DNA of 64,000 bases from assembly GCA_003024175.1 (NCBI GenBank), contig MDYQ01000032.1, forward strand, positions 1 to 64,000. The letters are read 5' to 3'. This DNA is from Planoprotostelium fungivorum (lineage: Eukaryota > Evosea > Variosea > Cavosteliida > Cavosteliaceae). The position numbers and the translations under genes are program-made. Positions 21,738 through 33,228 of the stretch are shown piece by piece. The notes under the pieces were generated by a model. That model ran no database searches. It had not been told where the DNA came from and was given only the letters and a program-made list of their open reading frames with translations. How positions within the stretch are numbered: the stretch's first letter is position 1; each line of letters opens with the position of its first letter.

Positions 21738-24094
21738 ATGTCAACTTTCTGTCCTTACACCGATTGCATAGAATGCATCTTGAAACTTCCCGCTGACCAA
21801 CAGACTCCCATCCTGAAGCAGACGCTCAGTAACATTGAGAATCGAGATTTTGAGTTCATCGATGTGTCTCTCTTCTGTCTTCAATTTCGAATGGGACAAG
21901 ACACATCTCGTCGATACAGTGAGCTCTTCCATCACGTCCAAACATCATCCGAATCACAGCTCAATCGGCATTTCAGGGACGGGACTCAACACGTTCGAGA
22001 AAAGGTGAACAAATCGCTTTCTCCTCACCTCTCACTCACATTATCAGGTTTCTCTACACGTATGGAGGTATCCGCGCGTTGCTCGCCATCAGTGATACGG
22101 ACGACGCTCACACCTGTGCGAAGCCTGGCCTCATGAACAACTTGCCTCTACGTCATCAAGCACTGCACCTCCTCGATGCCCTCCATACGATTGCAACCGA
22201 GGCAGAGGCGGAGAAACTGTCGGCCGAACTAGAAAAGAGGGGAATCGTTGGCGTCATCGAGAGGGTGAGTCAACCTTCATCATTTCGAATCACTCACCTT
22301 CCATAGGGTCTGCAATCGAAGATGGTGACCCACCTGAACACCGTCGTTCACGTCTTTTGGAAGCTATTACCCCATCTGGGTCAATTTACGGTGGAAAAAA
22401 AGTGCCACTACTTTGATCTCGTTCTCGACATCATCGAGACGCACACGAATGAGAGAGTGAAGCATGATCTTCAGACAACGTGGGGCTCGATTCAAAAGAT
22501 CGTCATGAAGCCAAACACAGAGGGAGAAAACGCCATCACATTCGTCCCCAGGTACATCATCATCATCACATCGACATCATCCCAACATTTCGACATCATC
22601 TGACGCGTTGTAGATTCGTTCAGATGCTGAAAGAGGCGTGTCTGACGGTCTGTTACTGTTTCGTGGCCGATCGCAGCGAGGACCCCCAGAATCGTAGGCT
22701 GGAATACATTCAATACCTGCGGCACAGAGAAGGAAAGATCCTCGATCAGCTCGTGCGTTTCGCCTGCGAGTCCGTACCAGAGTGGATGCCGGGTGAGATT
22801 CAAATTTCAAACGTGGCGGGAGACGTCACAAATCCACGATGAACATCGTGTCCATGATGATGATGATGACAAGTGCCACAGGATCGGACGCTGATACGAT
22901 CGCGGTGGATAATCTGAGTGTCATGTGTGGTCTCTCCATCTACGAGCCCAGATGTGACCAACTGAGAGAATACACGGAGGCTTGCACTCTGGAATTTTTA
23001 AAGAAGCCAGATCGTCTCAAACAACTCTGGAAGGCCTACAAGAAACACAGATTCATGTCCGAGAGAGAGATGGAGAAGTGAGCGAAATTTCGAGTCACGT
23101 GATCTGATCACCCGTGTCAGATTGTACGAGAAATCTTATACATACGCCGCCGAACAATTTTTCACCCCAGACGATCACAGTTTCGTGCTCGATCAAGTGA
23201 CCCACCTTTTATTCTATTTTATTCTTCTCACTCTCACCAGTGGTCGGCCTTTCAGCAGGGTGTCCTCCGCATCATCGAAGCCATCACCTTCTTACCTCTA
23301 TCACTGGAGCAGCAGACCCTCTACCTCATCCCTTACCTTCCACTCGCCTACTCGTGTTTCTCTGCGGCAAAGAACATCTCGCCAGAGGACAAGGAGGCTC
23401 ACGATGATTACCGCAGGAAGTTTTTCGAGAGGACCAGCATCAGAGACCACATGTCGCCTCAACTGTGCCTGCCCGGTCTATCTCTAGTTGGGTCTACGAC
23501 ATTTTGTCGTATCATCCGATCCCTGGAAAAGACCGGATTCCTCGGAACGGCGAGAGAGTGGAAAGAGTTACCTCCCGAGATCTCTCACGCGAATCTGACG
23601 CAAGTGAAGCAGGTGAGGTCACGTGATCGATGACGTGGCGTGACGTGGTAGGTATTGGCGCCGAATGTACTCCCCATGGTGATGAAAGTCATTGCAAAGT
23701 CGCTTCAATATCGATCCAAGGATCTCATCGAGGGGGTATGCATCATCATCACATAGACATCATCAACATCATCATCACATAGGCATCATCATCGTGAGAT
23801 CCACATCTGAAGACGGACAGAGCACACCCAATGAAGTCTTCTGCCTTCCCGTGAGAGCATGGAGCATCATCGATGCATATTATGTCAAGTTGACCCTGGG
23901 GGGAGATCCAGTGGAGTTTGTGCACGTGGTGGCTGGTTCTCTCAGGCTATTCAAGACGTTTAAGAAGGTCGATCTCATGTTGCATCGCGATCTGGCCCGA
24001 ATGAGTGAGACATCCACACATCTTCGCGTGAATTGAAGAGGTGCAGCATTACGAGTGGTGGAAGGAAGAGTCCCAGAGAACAACAAAGACTTGA
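21738..24094 (+). CDS. Unrecognised large helical protein
   Basis: I do not recognise this gene. Exons join in frame from MSTFCPYTDCIECIL to KVQHYEWWKEESQ and TGA at 24092-24094, about 650 residues with 10 or more short introns. The protein is predicted mostly helical, with Leu-rich amphipathic segments (for example HQALHLLDALHTIATEAEAE and TVVHVFWKLLPHLG) that suggest ARM/HEAT-like or other helical repeats, and it has no signal peptide or membrane helix. The intron before the last exon (about 24007-24040) lets the frame continue past a stop at 24034-24036; if it is not spliced, the protein ends about 20 residues earlier. Codon use matches the neighbours and the frame is long and coherent, so the gene is real. 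Confidence 0.7.
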
Positions 24095-24241
24095 TGGAGG
24101 TCAAGATGACGGCCAATGAGCGGAGATAAAGATCGAGTTGTGGACGTCAGTCTTGTGTTGCTGTCACAGAATTTTTCTTTTGGAACAGGAGAGAGAACAT
24201 TCCGAGCGGCTGTTGTGTTCAAGCCGAACGCTAGCATCATC

Positions 24242-25100
24242 ATGCGAGGCGTCCTCTTTATCACTCTCTTGGTATCGTTTACCTTGGCAGACCAATGGCA
24301 AGATACCTGGCTGTCCGCTCACAATGCTTTTCGAGCAAAGTATAGCGTCGCTCCTCTTACCTGGAGTGTAGAAGGAGCTGCTCTAGCTCAGAGTTGGGCA
24401 GATGTGAAGTTTGACTCGCTCGCAATCTCGATCTGATATTCCATTAGAAGTGTGTCTTTCAACACGGTGGAGCCCAGGGCTATGGACAGAACATCTGGAT
24501 GAGCAGCGGTGGTGGTACCTGCAATCTCAACGACATCAAAGGTTCGGTGACGAGTTGGACGGCAGGCGAGCTGCCCAACTGGACCTGCGGTAAGGATATG
24601 TGGTCTGACGGCTGCAATGGTGGCTGGGCCAACTGCGGTCATCTCACTCAAGTTCTGTGGGAGAAGAGCACCTCGGTGGGCTGTGCCTGTGGAACAACGT
24701 GCAAAATGGGTGATTGAGATCATTCATTCTGAGTTGAAAGCTGATCGACGACAGTCGTCTGTAACTATAACCCTCCAGGAAACTATAAGGGCCAAAACCC
24801 TATTCCCGCTGTGAGTTCTAAATTGACCACCGACACCTCTGACTCTTTTCGAAGAGTAAATGCAATACCGTCGTCACGAAGAACACTTCACCATCCACCA
24901 GCAGCATCAACGGTCGCAATCAGACTACTCCCACCAACACTCCAACCAAAACTCCAACCAACAGTCCCACCAACACTCCATCATCAACCGATGACATCAA
25001 CGGACGTAACAGAACAACCTCCACCGACACCAGGAGCACCTCTACCTCCATCACTGCATGCTTCCTCTTCGTCTCGACCCTCCTTGCTCTGTTGATATAA
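24242..25100 (+). CDS. Secreted CAP/SCP-domain (PR-1-like) protein, GPI-type C-terminus, copy 1
   Basis: A signal peptide (MRGVLFITLLVSFTLA) leads into a CAP domain: WLSAHNAFRAKYSVAPLTW, GYGQNIWMSSGG, CGHLTQVLW (the CAP signature) and GCACGTTC...VVCNYNPPGNY. The domain's His and Glu/Gln positions and paired Cys are in place. A Thr/Pro/Ser/Asn-rich linker (TPTNSPTNTP repeats) follows, then a hydrophobic end (CFLFVSTLLALLI, TAA at 25098-25100) typical of GPI attachment. CAP proteins are extracellular and bind sterols or lipids in several lineages; the role here is unknown. An intron of 47 nt follows WAD. It forms a tandem pair with copy 2. Confidence 0.88.
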
Positions 25101-25392
25101 AGACACTTACCCCGTGATGCCTTTCCACTTCATCTTCCTTGGGACTTCGCGTGATGGCGATGATCATCTGGTTCTCATGACGATCGCCGGTGTTGATCTC
25201 ATCACCTAGAAGGGTTGGTTGTGTTCGCGGCTGGAAATAAGTGTTCGGGCGATGTTCATCTTGTGAAATGTGTCTGTCACACATTTTTACGACTCCATCT
25301 ACACCAGCGTAGGTGTCGCACAATCGTCAAGGAAGAACGGAGAGAATATTCTGAATTACCATTCAAGGGTATTACCAGACGACACCAGCATC
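25101..25392. other. Spacer between tandem CAP genes
   Basis: No gene is supported. The last 60 nt before 25392 resemble the 5' flank of copy 1 only weakly. Confidence 0.35.
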
Positions 25393-26254
25393 ATGCGAGG
25401 CCCCCTCCTTCTCACTCTCTTGGTATCATTGACAACAGCAGACCAATGACAAGATACCTGGCTGTCCGCTCACAACGCTTTTCGAGCAAAGTATAGCGTC
25501 GCTCCCCTCACCTGGAATGCAGAAGGAGCTGCTCTAGCTCAGAGTTGGGCAGATGTGAAGTTTGACTTGCTCACAATCACGATCTGATATCATCAGAACT
25601 GCGATTTCAAACATGGAGGAGCCGAAGGTTATGGACAGAACATCTGGATGAGCAGCGGTGGTGGTACCTGCAATCTCAATGACATAGAAGACTCCGTCAC
25701 AAGTTGGACGGCGGGTGAGCTGCCCGACTGGACTTGCGGTAAGGATATGTGGTCCGATGACGGCTGCAATGGTGGCTGGGCCAACTGTGGTCATCTCACT
25801 CAAGTTCTGTGGCAAGATACCACCTCGGTGGGCTGTGCCTGTGGAACAACATGTAAACTCGGTGAGAGATCTTTCATTCTTGACGGAGACTGATCGATTG
25901 CAGTCGTCTGTAACTATAACCCTGCAGGAAATATAGTAGGAGAGAACCCCATACCAGCCGTGAGATCCAGCTCAACTTCTTCGTCTCTGATTCTTGATGT
26001 AGAGTAAATGTGCAACAGTCACCACTCCCTCTCCAACCAACACTCCAACCAACAGTCCCACCAACACTCCATCATCAACCGATGACATCTACGGTCGTAA
26101 CAGAACAACCTCCACCAGTACCAAAGGTTCCTCTTCCTCTGTAAATGCATGCTTCCTCATCGTCTCTGTGCTTCTTGCTCTGTTGATGTTAAGTAAGAAT
26201 AAATTACCACGTCTGGTGTGCATGATCGCTTCACATCAACAGAGCGAAGGATGA
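25393..26254 (+). pseudogene. CAP/SCP-domain protein copy 2, with in-frame TGA in the leader
   Basis: The paralogue of copy 1 is arranged identically: signal-like MRGPLLLTLLVSLTTADQ, CAP domain with GQNIWMSSGGGTCNLND and CGHLTQVLWQDTTS, a TPTNSPTNTP linker and a hydrophobic tail. Codon 19 is TGA where copy 1 has TGG, right after the signal peptide. Apart from this the gene is intact, with introns at the same places and conserved coding exons, including one extra Asp in the middle. That pattern suggests very recent inactivation, a sequencing error, or readthrough; the sequence alone cannot decide. The C-terminus also differs: copy 1 stops after LLALLI, whereas this frame runs on to TGA at 26252-26254 across an AATAAA. 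Confidence 0.6.
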
Positions 26255-26306
26255 TGAATGGTCACAGTCGTGTCTATATTATTTTCAATGTTGAACATCA
26301 GTCTGT

Positions 26307-26751
26307 TCACAAAAATAACTTGATAAGGTAGAAGACGAACGAGAAGGCAGACATGGATGCCACAAGTCCTGCACATGATGATCAAAAGATGGATATGAAA
26401 TCAATCCTCACCAGCTGGCATAAACTTCTTTGATACAAGGAATTTGTTGCCCATCACATACGCTAGAGCTCCAGAGACAACTATCGCCATCGTCTCAGCA
26501 TCACAATCGATCCTTTCATACTCACGAAGAGCTCCAAGGTAACCAACACCTCTGCTTCCTCTCTGAATGGCAATACTACTACCTACAAGAGCTCCTCCGA
26601 ATGTGAGGCCTGCTGCGAGACTGAATACGGATCAGATGTCCAATCATCATCGATTTTGTTGATACCTTGGAACAGAACCCGCCTTCAGAAATCCAATCAA
26701 ACCGCCGAGTGCGGTGGCAACTCCTACGACGAGAGCGACGTTCGATTCCAT
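26307..26751 (-). CDS. TMEM14 family (UPF0136) small membrane protein
   Basis: About 110 residues in four short exons: MESNVALVVGVATALGG, then LKAGSVPRLAAGLTFGGALVG, a short polar loop, MGNKFLVSKKFMPAGLVASM and a hydrophobic end with KLFL-TGA at 26307-26309. The motifs KAGSVPSLAAG and KFMPAGL are diagnostic of TMEM14. The family has three to four small membrane helices; animal TMEM14C is in the mitochondrial inner membrane and helps import a haem precursor, and plant FAX proteins export fatty acids from plastids. Which role applies is unknown. Three short introns interrupt it. Confidence 0.88.
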
Positions 26752-27163
26752 GATGTTTGTGATGATTTGGGGTGATGTGACGTCAGATTGTAGTTCCGAA
26801 AAAGAGTGTAACTTCCACATGATCCAACGAGGGCAGTCTTAATTCAACAATAGATCCTCCTTCATCTTCGTCTCCAATTATTATTTGACGAGAAGTTGAT
26901 TTCTTCAATCCATCGACCAGACGTCGAAGACGATCTTCTCATATCAAACCACCATGTAGCTACCGCCGTTCGTCTTCGTGCGCAGCCGCTTCCTCTTCAT
27001 GAACACAAGCATGCTGAGGCGGGGTGACAAGTGATTGAAGAAATACAATGAAATTTCCCGCTACGGCCACGTGTGCCGACAGATACCTTGCAAATCGACA
27101 CAGATCAACGCAAACAAGGTTCGTCTCCATCTTCTACCACCTGATCGTCCACAGTCAAACAAC
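26752..27163. promoter_or_regulatory. Intergenic region, TMEM14 / GAD divergent promoters
   Basis: About 410 nt between two divergent start codons. A possible 5'-UTR intron of the GAD gene ends in CAG just before 27154. No further gene seen. Confidence 0.4.
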
Positions 27164-29226
27164 ATGGTTCACTTATCATCCGTCGTATCCGATCAAACGA
27201 AGAAAGAAGAAGAGACACCTCAACAGACGAGAATCTTCTCATCCAGTGTCTACGGCAGCAAATGGGCTGTGAGTTTCCTCCAATCGGGCAGCGACTGACA
27301 CCATTAGGGACAAGATCTGCCTCGATTTGAGATGGCTGAAGAGGAGATCCCCAAGGATGCCGCTTACAAACTGATCAAGGACGAGCTGGCACTCGATGGA
27401 ACTCCTCAACTCAACGTATGAATTACATCTCATCTCTTCGTACTTCGCTCTGGATGACGTTTGCCACAGTTGGCTTCCTTCGTCACCACCTATATGGAAG
27501 AAGAAGCAGAGAAATTGATGCAAGAAGCATTGCCCAAAAACTTCATCGATTACGAAGAGTACCCCCAAACTGTTGAGCTCCAGAATCGCTGCGGTGCGTC
27601 TTCTCCTTCCTCATCCACTGACATGACATGCATTTCCGTCCAATGTCCAAACACTCACCTCCACCAGTTAACATGATTGCTCGACTCTTCAACGCTCCCA
27701 CCGAGAAAGGTGACTCGTGTCTCCATCTGATGATATGACATCGACTCATACGTATCCAGACTCTGATGCCCTGGGTGTCTCCACCGTAGGTTCTTCAGAG
27801 GCCATCATACTCGCCACCCTCGCCATGAAGAAGAGGTGGCAGAACATGAGAAAGGCCGCCGGAAAATCGACCGAAAATCCCAACATCGTCATGGGCGCCA
27901 ACGTGCAGGTGACCCACCCTCTACAACGCTCCTTTTGAACTCTTCCGTAGGTCTGTTGGGAGAAGGCGGCGCGCTATTTAGACGTCGAGGAGAGATACAC
28001 CTTCTCCGATGAGAAAACTCTCATCTTAAAACCTGAAGAGGCTGTCGATCTCGTCGACGAGAACACCATCGGTATCTGCGGTATGATTCCTGGAATCCAC
28101 CATCTACAACGCGTCTGAATGTTTTTCAGTCATTCTGGGCAGCACCTACACCGGAGAGTACGAAGATGTCAAGAAGGTCAACGATCTGTTGGAGGAGAAG
28201 AACAAGGTGGATCGGCCGTCTACACTGTTGTAGATTGACGAGTCAGGTCTTCGACGGTTACACCGTCCCAATTCACGTCGATGCCGCCTCCGGAGGCTTC
28301 GTCGCTCCGTTCGTCAAGCCTGATCTCATTTGGGACTTCAGACTCCCGCGCGTTGTGTCCATCAACACCTCGGGCCACAAGTACGGACTCACTTACCCAG
28401 GTAGGTCCCAATATCAAAGTCCTCGAGTTGAAATTTGGGACAGGTATCGGTTGGGCCATCTGGCGCTCTCACGACTTTTTACCGAAAGAGTTGATCTTCA
28501 ACATCAACTACCTCGGTGCAGCTCAGGCCTCGTTCACCCTCAACTTCTCCAAGGTGAATCCCATCTACAACGTTGTAGACGAGAGGCTCACCCACTCAGG
28601 GAGCCTCGAACGTCATCGCACAGTACTATCAATTGATTCGCCTGGGAAAGAGTGGCTACCGTGCTATCATGACCCAGTTGACCCAAAATTCCGATTACCT
28701 GGCCGACCACCTAGAAAACTCGGGAAAATTCCGTCTCCTCTCCGCACGCCACGGAGACGGTGAGTCGCTCCACCTTTTCGGTCTAACCTCGACTTCAGGT
28801 CTGCCCGTCGTCGCCTTCTGTCTGAAGCAGAAGCAGCACTTCAACGAAGACGACATCGCCAGGAGCTTGAGAGAGAGAGGATGGATCGTCCCCAGCTACA
28901 CCGCACCTCCACACGCCTCCGAGCTCAAGATGTTGAGAGTGGTCGTCAGAGAAGACTTCACACACTCCCGCTGTCAGGTGAGCACCACAGACCATACAGC
29001 GTACCGATGACGGGCGGGACGACATCTGATGTCGAGATAGCTGCTCATCAGAGACATTCTTCACACGGTGGAACACCTGGAAGCCGTTCCACACACCGAC
29101 CTCCAGAAGCACCGCGATTATCACAAGGCCAAGCACGTTCGATCGAAAGACAAGACAAAGGCGTTCAAGGGATACAAGAACGAGCACAACTTGGGCAAGC
29201 ATGGAAAGACTCAGCAGATTTGTTAG
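27164..29226 (+). CDS. GAD: Glutamate decarboxylase (PLP-dependent)
   Basis: The enzyme converts glutamate to GABA and CO2. The protein of about 510 residues shows [60 protein letters not shown], the PLP lysine in [26 protein letters not shown] and [20 protein letters not shown]. This is the plant/fungal/bacterial (GadB-like) type, not the animal type. The C-terminal tail is rich in Lys and His; plant GADs have a calmodulin-binding tail here, but I cannot confirm one. About ten introns of 35-60 nt interrupt it, several with CTACAACG/CGTTGTAG, including a perfect palindrome at 28564-28579. It starts at [10 protein letters not shown] and ends with TAG at 29224-29226. Confidence 0.95.
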
Positions 29227-29518
29227 AATGAAGATATTTCGTGGGTGGTGTCTTGGCATGTCGTGGTGAATGAAGAGTACAATCTATCAGTTGTCGTGGT
29301 TACGAATACTCCGATTTCTCGTTATAACATAGAGGCGTGGAACTATCACGTCACGCTTTCCTTCTCGTGATGTGATGGATACACTGTGGGCCCACAGGGT
29401 GGAGTTGTGAGTTTGACAGACTCTGGGCCTCAGTAGAGCCGAAAGTCAGGGAAAAACGTTTGTTTGGAGTCTTGCGGCCGTTTGGTGTGGGGGGTGAGGG
29501 AGGCATATTGCTGTGGGG

Positions 29519-30037
29519 ATGAATATCAAGGAGGAGCAGCTCACCGTCTCACAATGGCTCGATGCGATGTGGACAAAAGAAGTCACGAAGCCGCCGAGCT
29601 CGCTGACGTTCAGTCCACCCGCGATGATGGAAGATGCGAGGGGTGGCCCGACACAGCAACACTTTCGACTGAAAGAACCTCTTCGCGATCAGCAGAGAAA
29701 GTCTTATGACAGAGAGAGTCGATCGCTTCAACCGAAACCAGTCATTTCAGTGCGACAGGTGATGCAGATGGTTGGCATCCCAAAGTTCTGAGAGAATTCA
29801 AAGGGTTCTGAACTTGTCGATCATCTCAAGGAATGCACAGTGACAGTCAGACTGGCTGACGATCAGGGTTGGCCGTTGTCAACAGAAGAACAAGACTACC
29901 TCGAAGGACAGCACGGTAAAGAATACACTCTGTCTCCCACCTTCCATCAGACAGGACCCATGTCGTTCAAGGTGCGCGTGAAGACAATGCGACTCTCAAT
30001 GACGAAGAACAGATACGATGTCATCTCAAACAACTGA
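29519..30037 (+). CDS. Unrecognised small protein, two exons
   Basis: The reading frame from ATG at 29519 runs to about 29757 and joins, across an intron ending in CAAAG at about 29805, to a second exon ending in TGA at 30035-30037. The protein has about 155 residues. The first half is charged and probably disordered (Arg/Gln/Pro-rich). The second half has alternating hydrophobic residues (CTVTVRLADDQGWPLS and MSFKVRVKTMRLSM), which suggests beta strands. I see no family signature. It could also be a fragment of a larger gene; confidence in the boundaries is modest. Confidence 0.45.
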
Positions 30038-30284
30038 GGGTTTCACTCTATTTCATGATTGAGTACACGACGAATGACGGAAAGCAAGGGAGAGAGATCA
30101 TCATCTCGAATCCGTTCCACTTTGTACGTGATCGTCGGAGGGACAGAAGGAGCGAGGGCAAGTCAGAGTCCTCTCAGTGATATTTTTGTAGAATAAAAGA
30201 GTTGGGATATTTGTTTCTCTGATTTGACCACAACACGGTAAGGTACTGCACACGTGGTTTATGCTCCAGAAATAGCCTGATATG
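30038..30284. other. Intergenic
   Basis: This stretch lies between the small protein gene and a minus-strand coding-like remnant. It contains a GTAGAATAAAAGAG near 30189 that could end the upstream transcript. Nothing else is supported. Confidence 0.35.
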
Positions 30285-30580
30285 TGATGCCACCTTTGAC
30301 CTGTCACGTCGGGGAGGGCCACGTAGGCTTCGGTGAACTTGGCAAAGTTTTCTCCTCCATCGTTGAAGCGGAGGTCGCTGTCGATCTGTACGGCGAAGGT
30401 GGGGGTAGATCCATCGGGTACCGTTGTAGAATAGACGAGAGTGCCCAGGACTCTATATATCATCACCATAGCCTCCGTCTCAGCCTGCAGTGGTGGCACC
30501 AAGTTTAAAATCAAATTCGTTCGAGGAATCAAAGAACAACTGCCACGGTCGTTCCTATATAGAAGCCAGGTGACAGCATA
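30285..30580 (-). pseudogene. Coding-like minus-strand stretch, probably a decayed or mis-phased host gene
   Basis: On the minus strand, a coherent protein-like stretch (MVMIYRVLGTLVYSTTVPDG, then DSDLRFNDGGENFAKFTEAY) runs through 30300-30500. On both sides protein-like sequence continues in a different frame: PWQLFFDSSNEFDFKLGA upstream and GITYQAISGA then stop downstream. No intron of plausible length bridges either shift. This is what a small gene with two frameshifts, or sequence errors, would look like. I do not recognise the family. Confidence 0.35.
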
Positions 30581-30817
30581 CCACCACTATGGAGCACGCT
30601 TCTACGTAGAAGTGCACTCTCAGTTGATGTGGAGGGGATGCGTTTCTCTTTTAATCTCAAAATATCTCCGAAAGGCGTAGGGGAGGCTTCTCTGATAGGA
30701 CAATGAACCGTTGAAGATAAGGAGAATCTTTGTCTCAAAGCCCGAAATTAGACCAGTGACTTGGGGCACCTTAGCGTTACTTGGCAGACACCAAACCCAT
30801 TTTCCGCTCGCCCGGCC
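30581..30817. promoter_or_regulatory. Upstream region of the GMC oxidoreductase gene
   Basis: No gene is seen. The TATATAG word near 30557 lies on the strand of the remnant, and no clear core promoter for the GMC gene stands out. Confidence 0.3.
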
Positions 30818-33228
30818 ATGCACAAGTGGTTCGTCTCTATCTCTCTGCTGCTGGTGGCAGTATCAGCTACCACCTACTCCACTCTGCCTGTGTATGACTA
30901 CATCGTCGCAGGAGGAGGAGGAGCTGGGTCTCTCTTCGCCTCCAGGTGAGATGCGACCACACCGGACGTTCTAATGCAGAACAGATTGACGGAAGGTTCG
31001 TTTCAGGTGCTCGTCTTAGAACAAGGACTCAACAGCTCATGCTACTCGTGTGATAACACCGTCTTGAGCGTCGTCAACGACCTGTGGACGGCCCAGGGAA
31101 ACTCTCTCTTCACGACACCGCAGACTTATCTGACTAGAAGTTTCAAGCAACCCAAGATGTCTTGGCCTGGAGGTAACACGAGAGTATACCAAGGATACGC
31201 CTACCCGGCTCACCCTGGTGTCTATCAGTAAGTCTGGCGGTCGTAGATGGAGCATGCGTTGATCGCAGTACAGGCAGTACCCTGGTAACTTGACTCTCGA
31301 GGAATTCCTCCCTTACTACAACAAGTATCAAGACCATTACTGCAACTATCTACCTCAGAGCTACACTGGCATCGATCCCATCAACTGCACGAAATACCAC
31401 GGCAATGCACAGGGTCCCATGGGTATCTCTCGCATGGTTGCCAATCTCTCTGACTCCGAATTCTTCTTCGGTGATTCTCTCATCACAATTCGAATCAGCT
31501 GACCGCAACTAGACATGCTGGACTCAGCTTCCGACTTGGGCCTGCACCACGTCAACGACCCTTGGAATGCAGAGGAAATCACTCAATCTAATGCATCCAT
31601 CTTTGTCCAACAAGTATTCCGCATCGTCCAGAATGCATCCGATCCCATGTCACCTCGCGTGAGAGAGTCCACGTGGAGCGGCTACACTCCATACTCCGTT
31701 CGCGCTCGCAGCAACCTCTCCTACAAGACGAGCACACAAGTGGTCCGCATCATCTTCAGAAACGAAGTCGAGAGGGGTGATTTCGGCGCCGTCGTCCTCG
31801 TGAGTCCATCTCCTTCCTCTTTCATCTTCCATCGATCATACATCCATCGAATCATTCCATCGTGTCATCTGACTTGATTCAGAACGGATTCACCAACACG
31901 AGCGACCCTTCGACTCAGGCTGTCGGAGTCATCTACACATTCAAAGACAAGTCTTACCCCGTCTTCGCCAGAAGACAAGTCGTGCTCTCGGCCGGAGTTC
32001 TGGGTACTCCAAAGATCCTCCAGCACAGTGGAGTGGGCCCAGCCGATCTCCTCGAATCTGTTGGTGTCCCAGTGGTAGCGGATAACCGTTACGTCGGACA
32101 ATTGGTGGCGGAGCACCCCGGCTACGCTGTCATTTACAAGACGAAGAAGAATATCCCCATTAATTATGTCAACTTTGGAGGTGACTCTTCGATCTACAAC
32201 GAGCCAATCGATCTGACAATCATCAGGTATGGGAGCCATGCTGCTCACCACCCCTTACGCTCGACATGGTTACCCCGACGTACAAGTCCAAATCTTCCCC
32301 GTCTTCCCAGTGGAGTCCCTGGAGAGCCAGATCGTGGGAACGGGAGATCTACAGATCCAATACCCTCCCGTGTCCGTCGGAGACGCCTCCGTCTACGGTG
32401 CCGCACCCATTCTCAACTTTATCATCTCCAGAACCGACCCACACAACCGCGGAAGCTTCAACATCACCGGTGATCACACTTGTCGACGCCGAATTTTCTC
32501 TGAAAACATCCAGGCGATCAGTACCGATTCACGGACCAGTACGATCTCGGTATCTCGACCAACCCCACCGTGTTCGCCACGTCAGAAGATTATCTCGCTC
32601 AGAAATGGGTCATCGATCACCTGAGACAAATCCTTCTCAACAGCACGAGCGCCTTCGCCCAAAAGTGGATCGACTCTGAACTGTCCCCCGGCATCCGATC
32701 GACTGACCCCAATGTCCAAGGACAAATCGACTTGCAGGCTGTCGCACGTGGAATGGATCTGACTTACCATCAGACGGGAGGCATGAACTTGGGACTCGCC
32801 ACGGACATCAACGGTGAGGAGAAGGAGAGGGAGGCGTTCTGACTCGAACAGGTGTCGTCAACGGCATCAGTGGCGTCACCGTCTGTGACAACTCTCTGCA
32901 GCCTCACCCACCCAACCAGAACCCCACCGGAGCCATGCTGGCTCTCTGCGAGTACGTCGCAGACAAGTTGATGAAGAACACGGGAAGTGGACCTCTCGTG
33001 ACGGACACTTTCCTCGCCAACCAAGATGGAGCGACCAGCACGAGCGCGAACGGTTCGAACGGAGCGACCAGCACCAGCGCAAATGGCTCGAATGGAGCCA
33101 CCACCAGTCAGACGAACCAGGGAAACAACTCGGGGGCTATCGGAACTTCCACATCGCCCGTGTCCACCGCATCGATCGCCCAATGTTTGTTCGGAGTCAC
33201 GCTCGCTCTCGCTCTTTTCGGCCTCTAA
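30818..33228 (+). CDS. Secreted GMC-family FAD oxidoreductase with GPI-type tail
   Basis: A signal peptide (MHKWFVSISLLLVAVSA) is followed by the ADP-binding fold YDYIVAGGGGAGSLFASRL, the GMC loop MSWPGGNTRVYQGYAYPAH, and VFARRQVVLSAGVLGTPKIL (GMC signature 2). Near the end are the catalytic region DLTYHQTGGMNLG and then VVNGISGVTVCDNSLQP. The GMC family oxidises alcohols, sugars or aryl alcohols and makes hydrogen peroxide; the substrate is unknown. The C-terminus has a Ser/Asn/Thr/Gly-rich repeat (SANGSNGAT) and a hydrophobic end (CLFGVTLALALFGL), suggesting a GPI anchor on the cell surface. About nine short introns. The stop (33226-33228) lies inside TAAATAAA. Confidence 0.9.
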
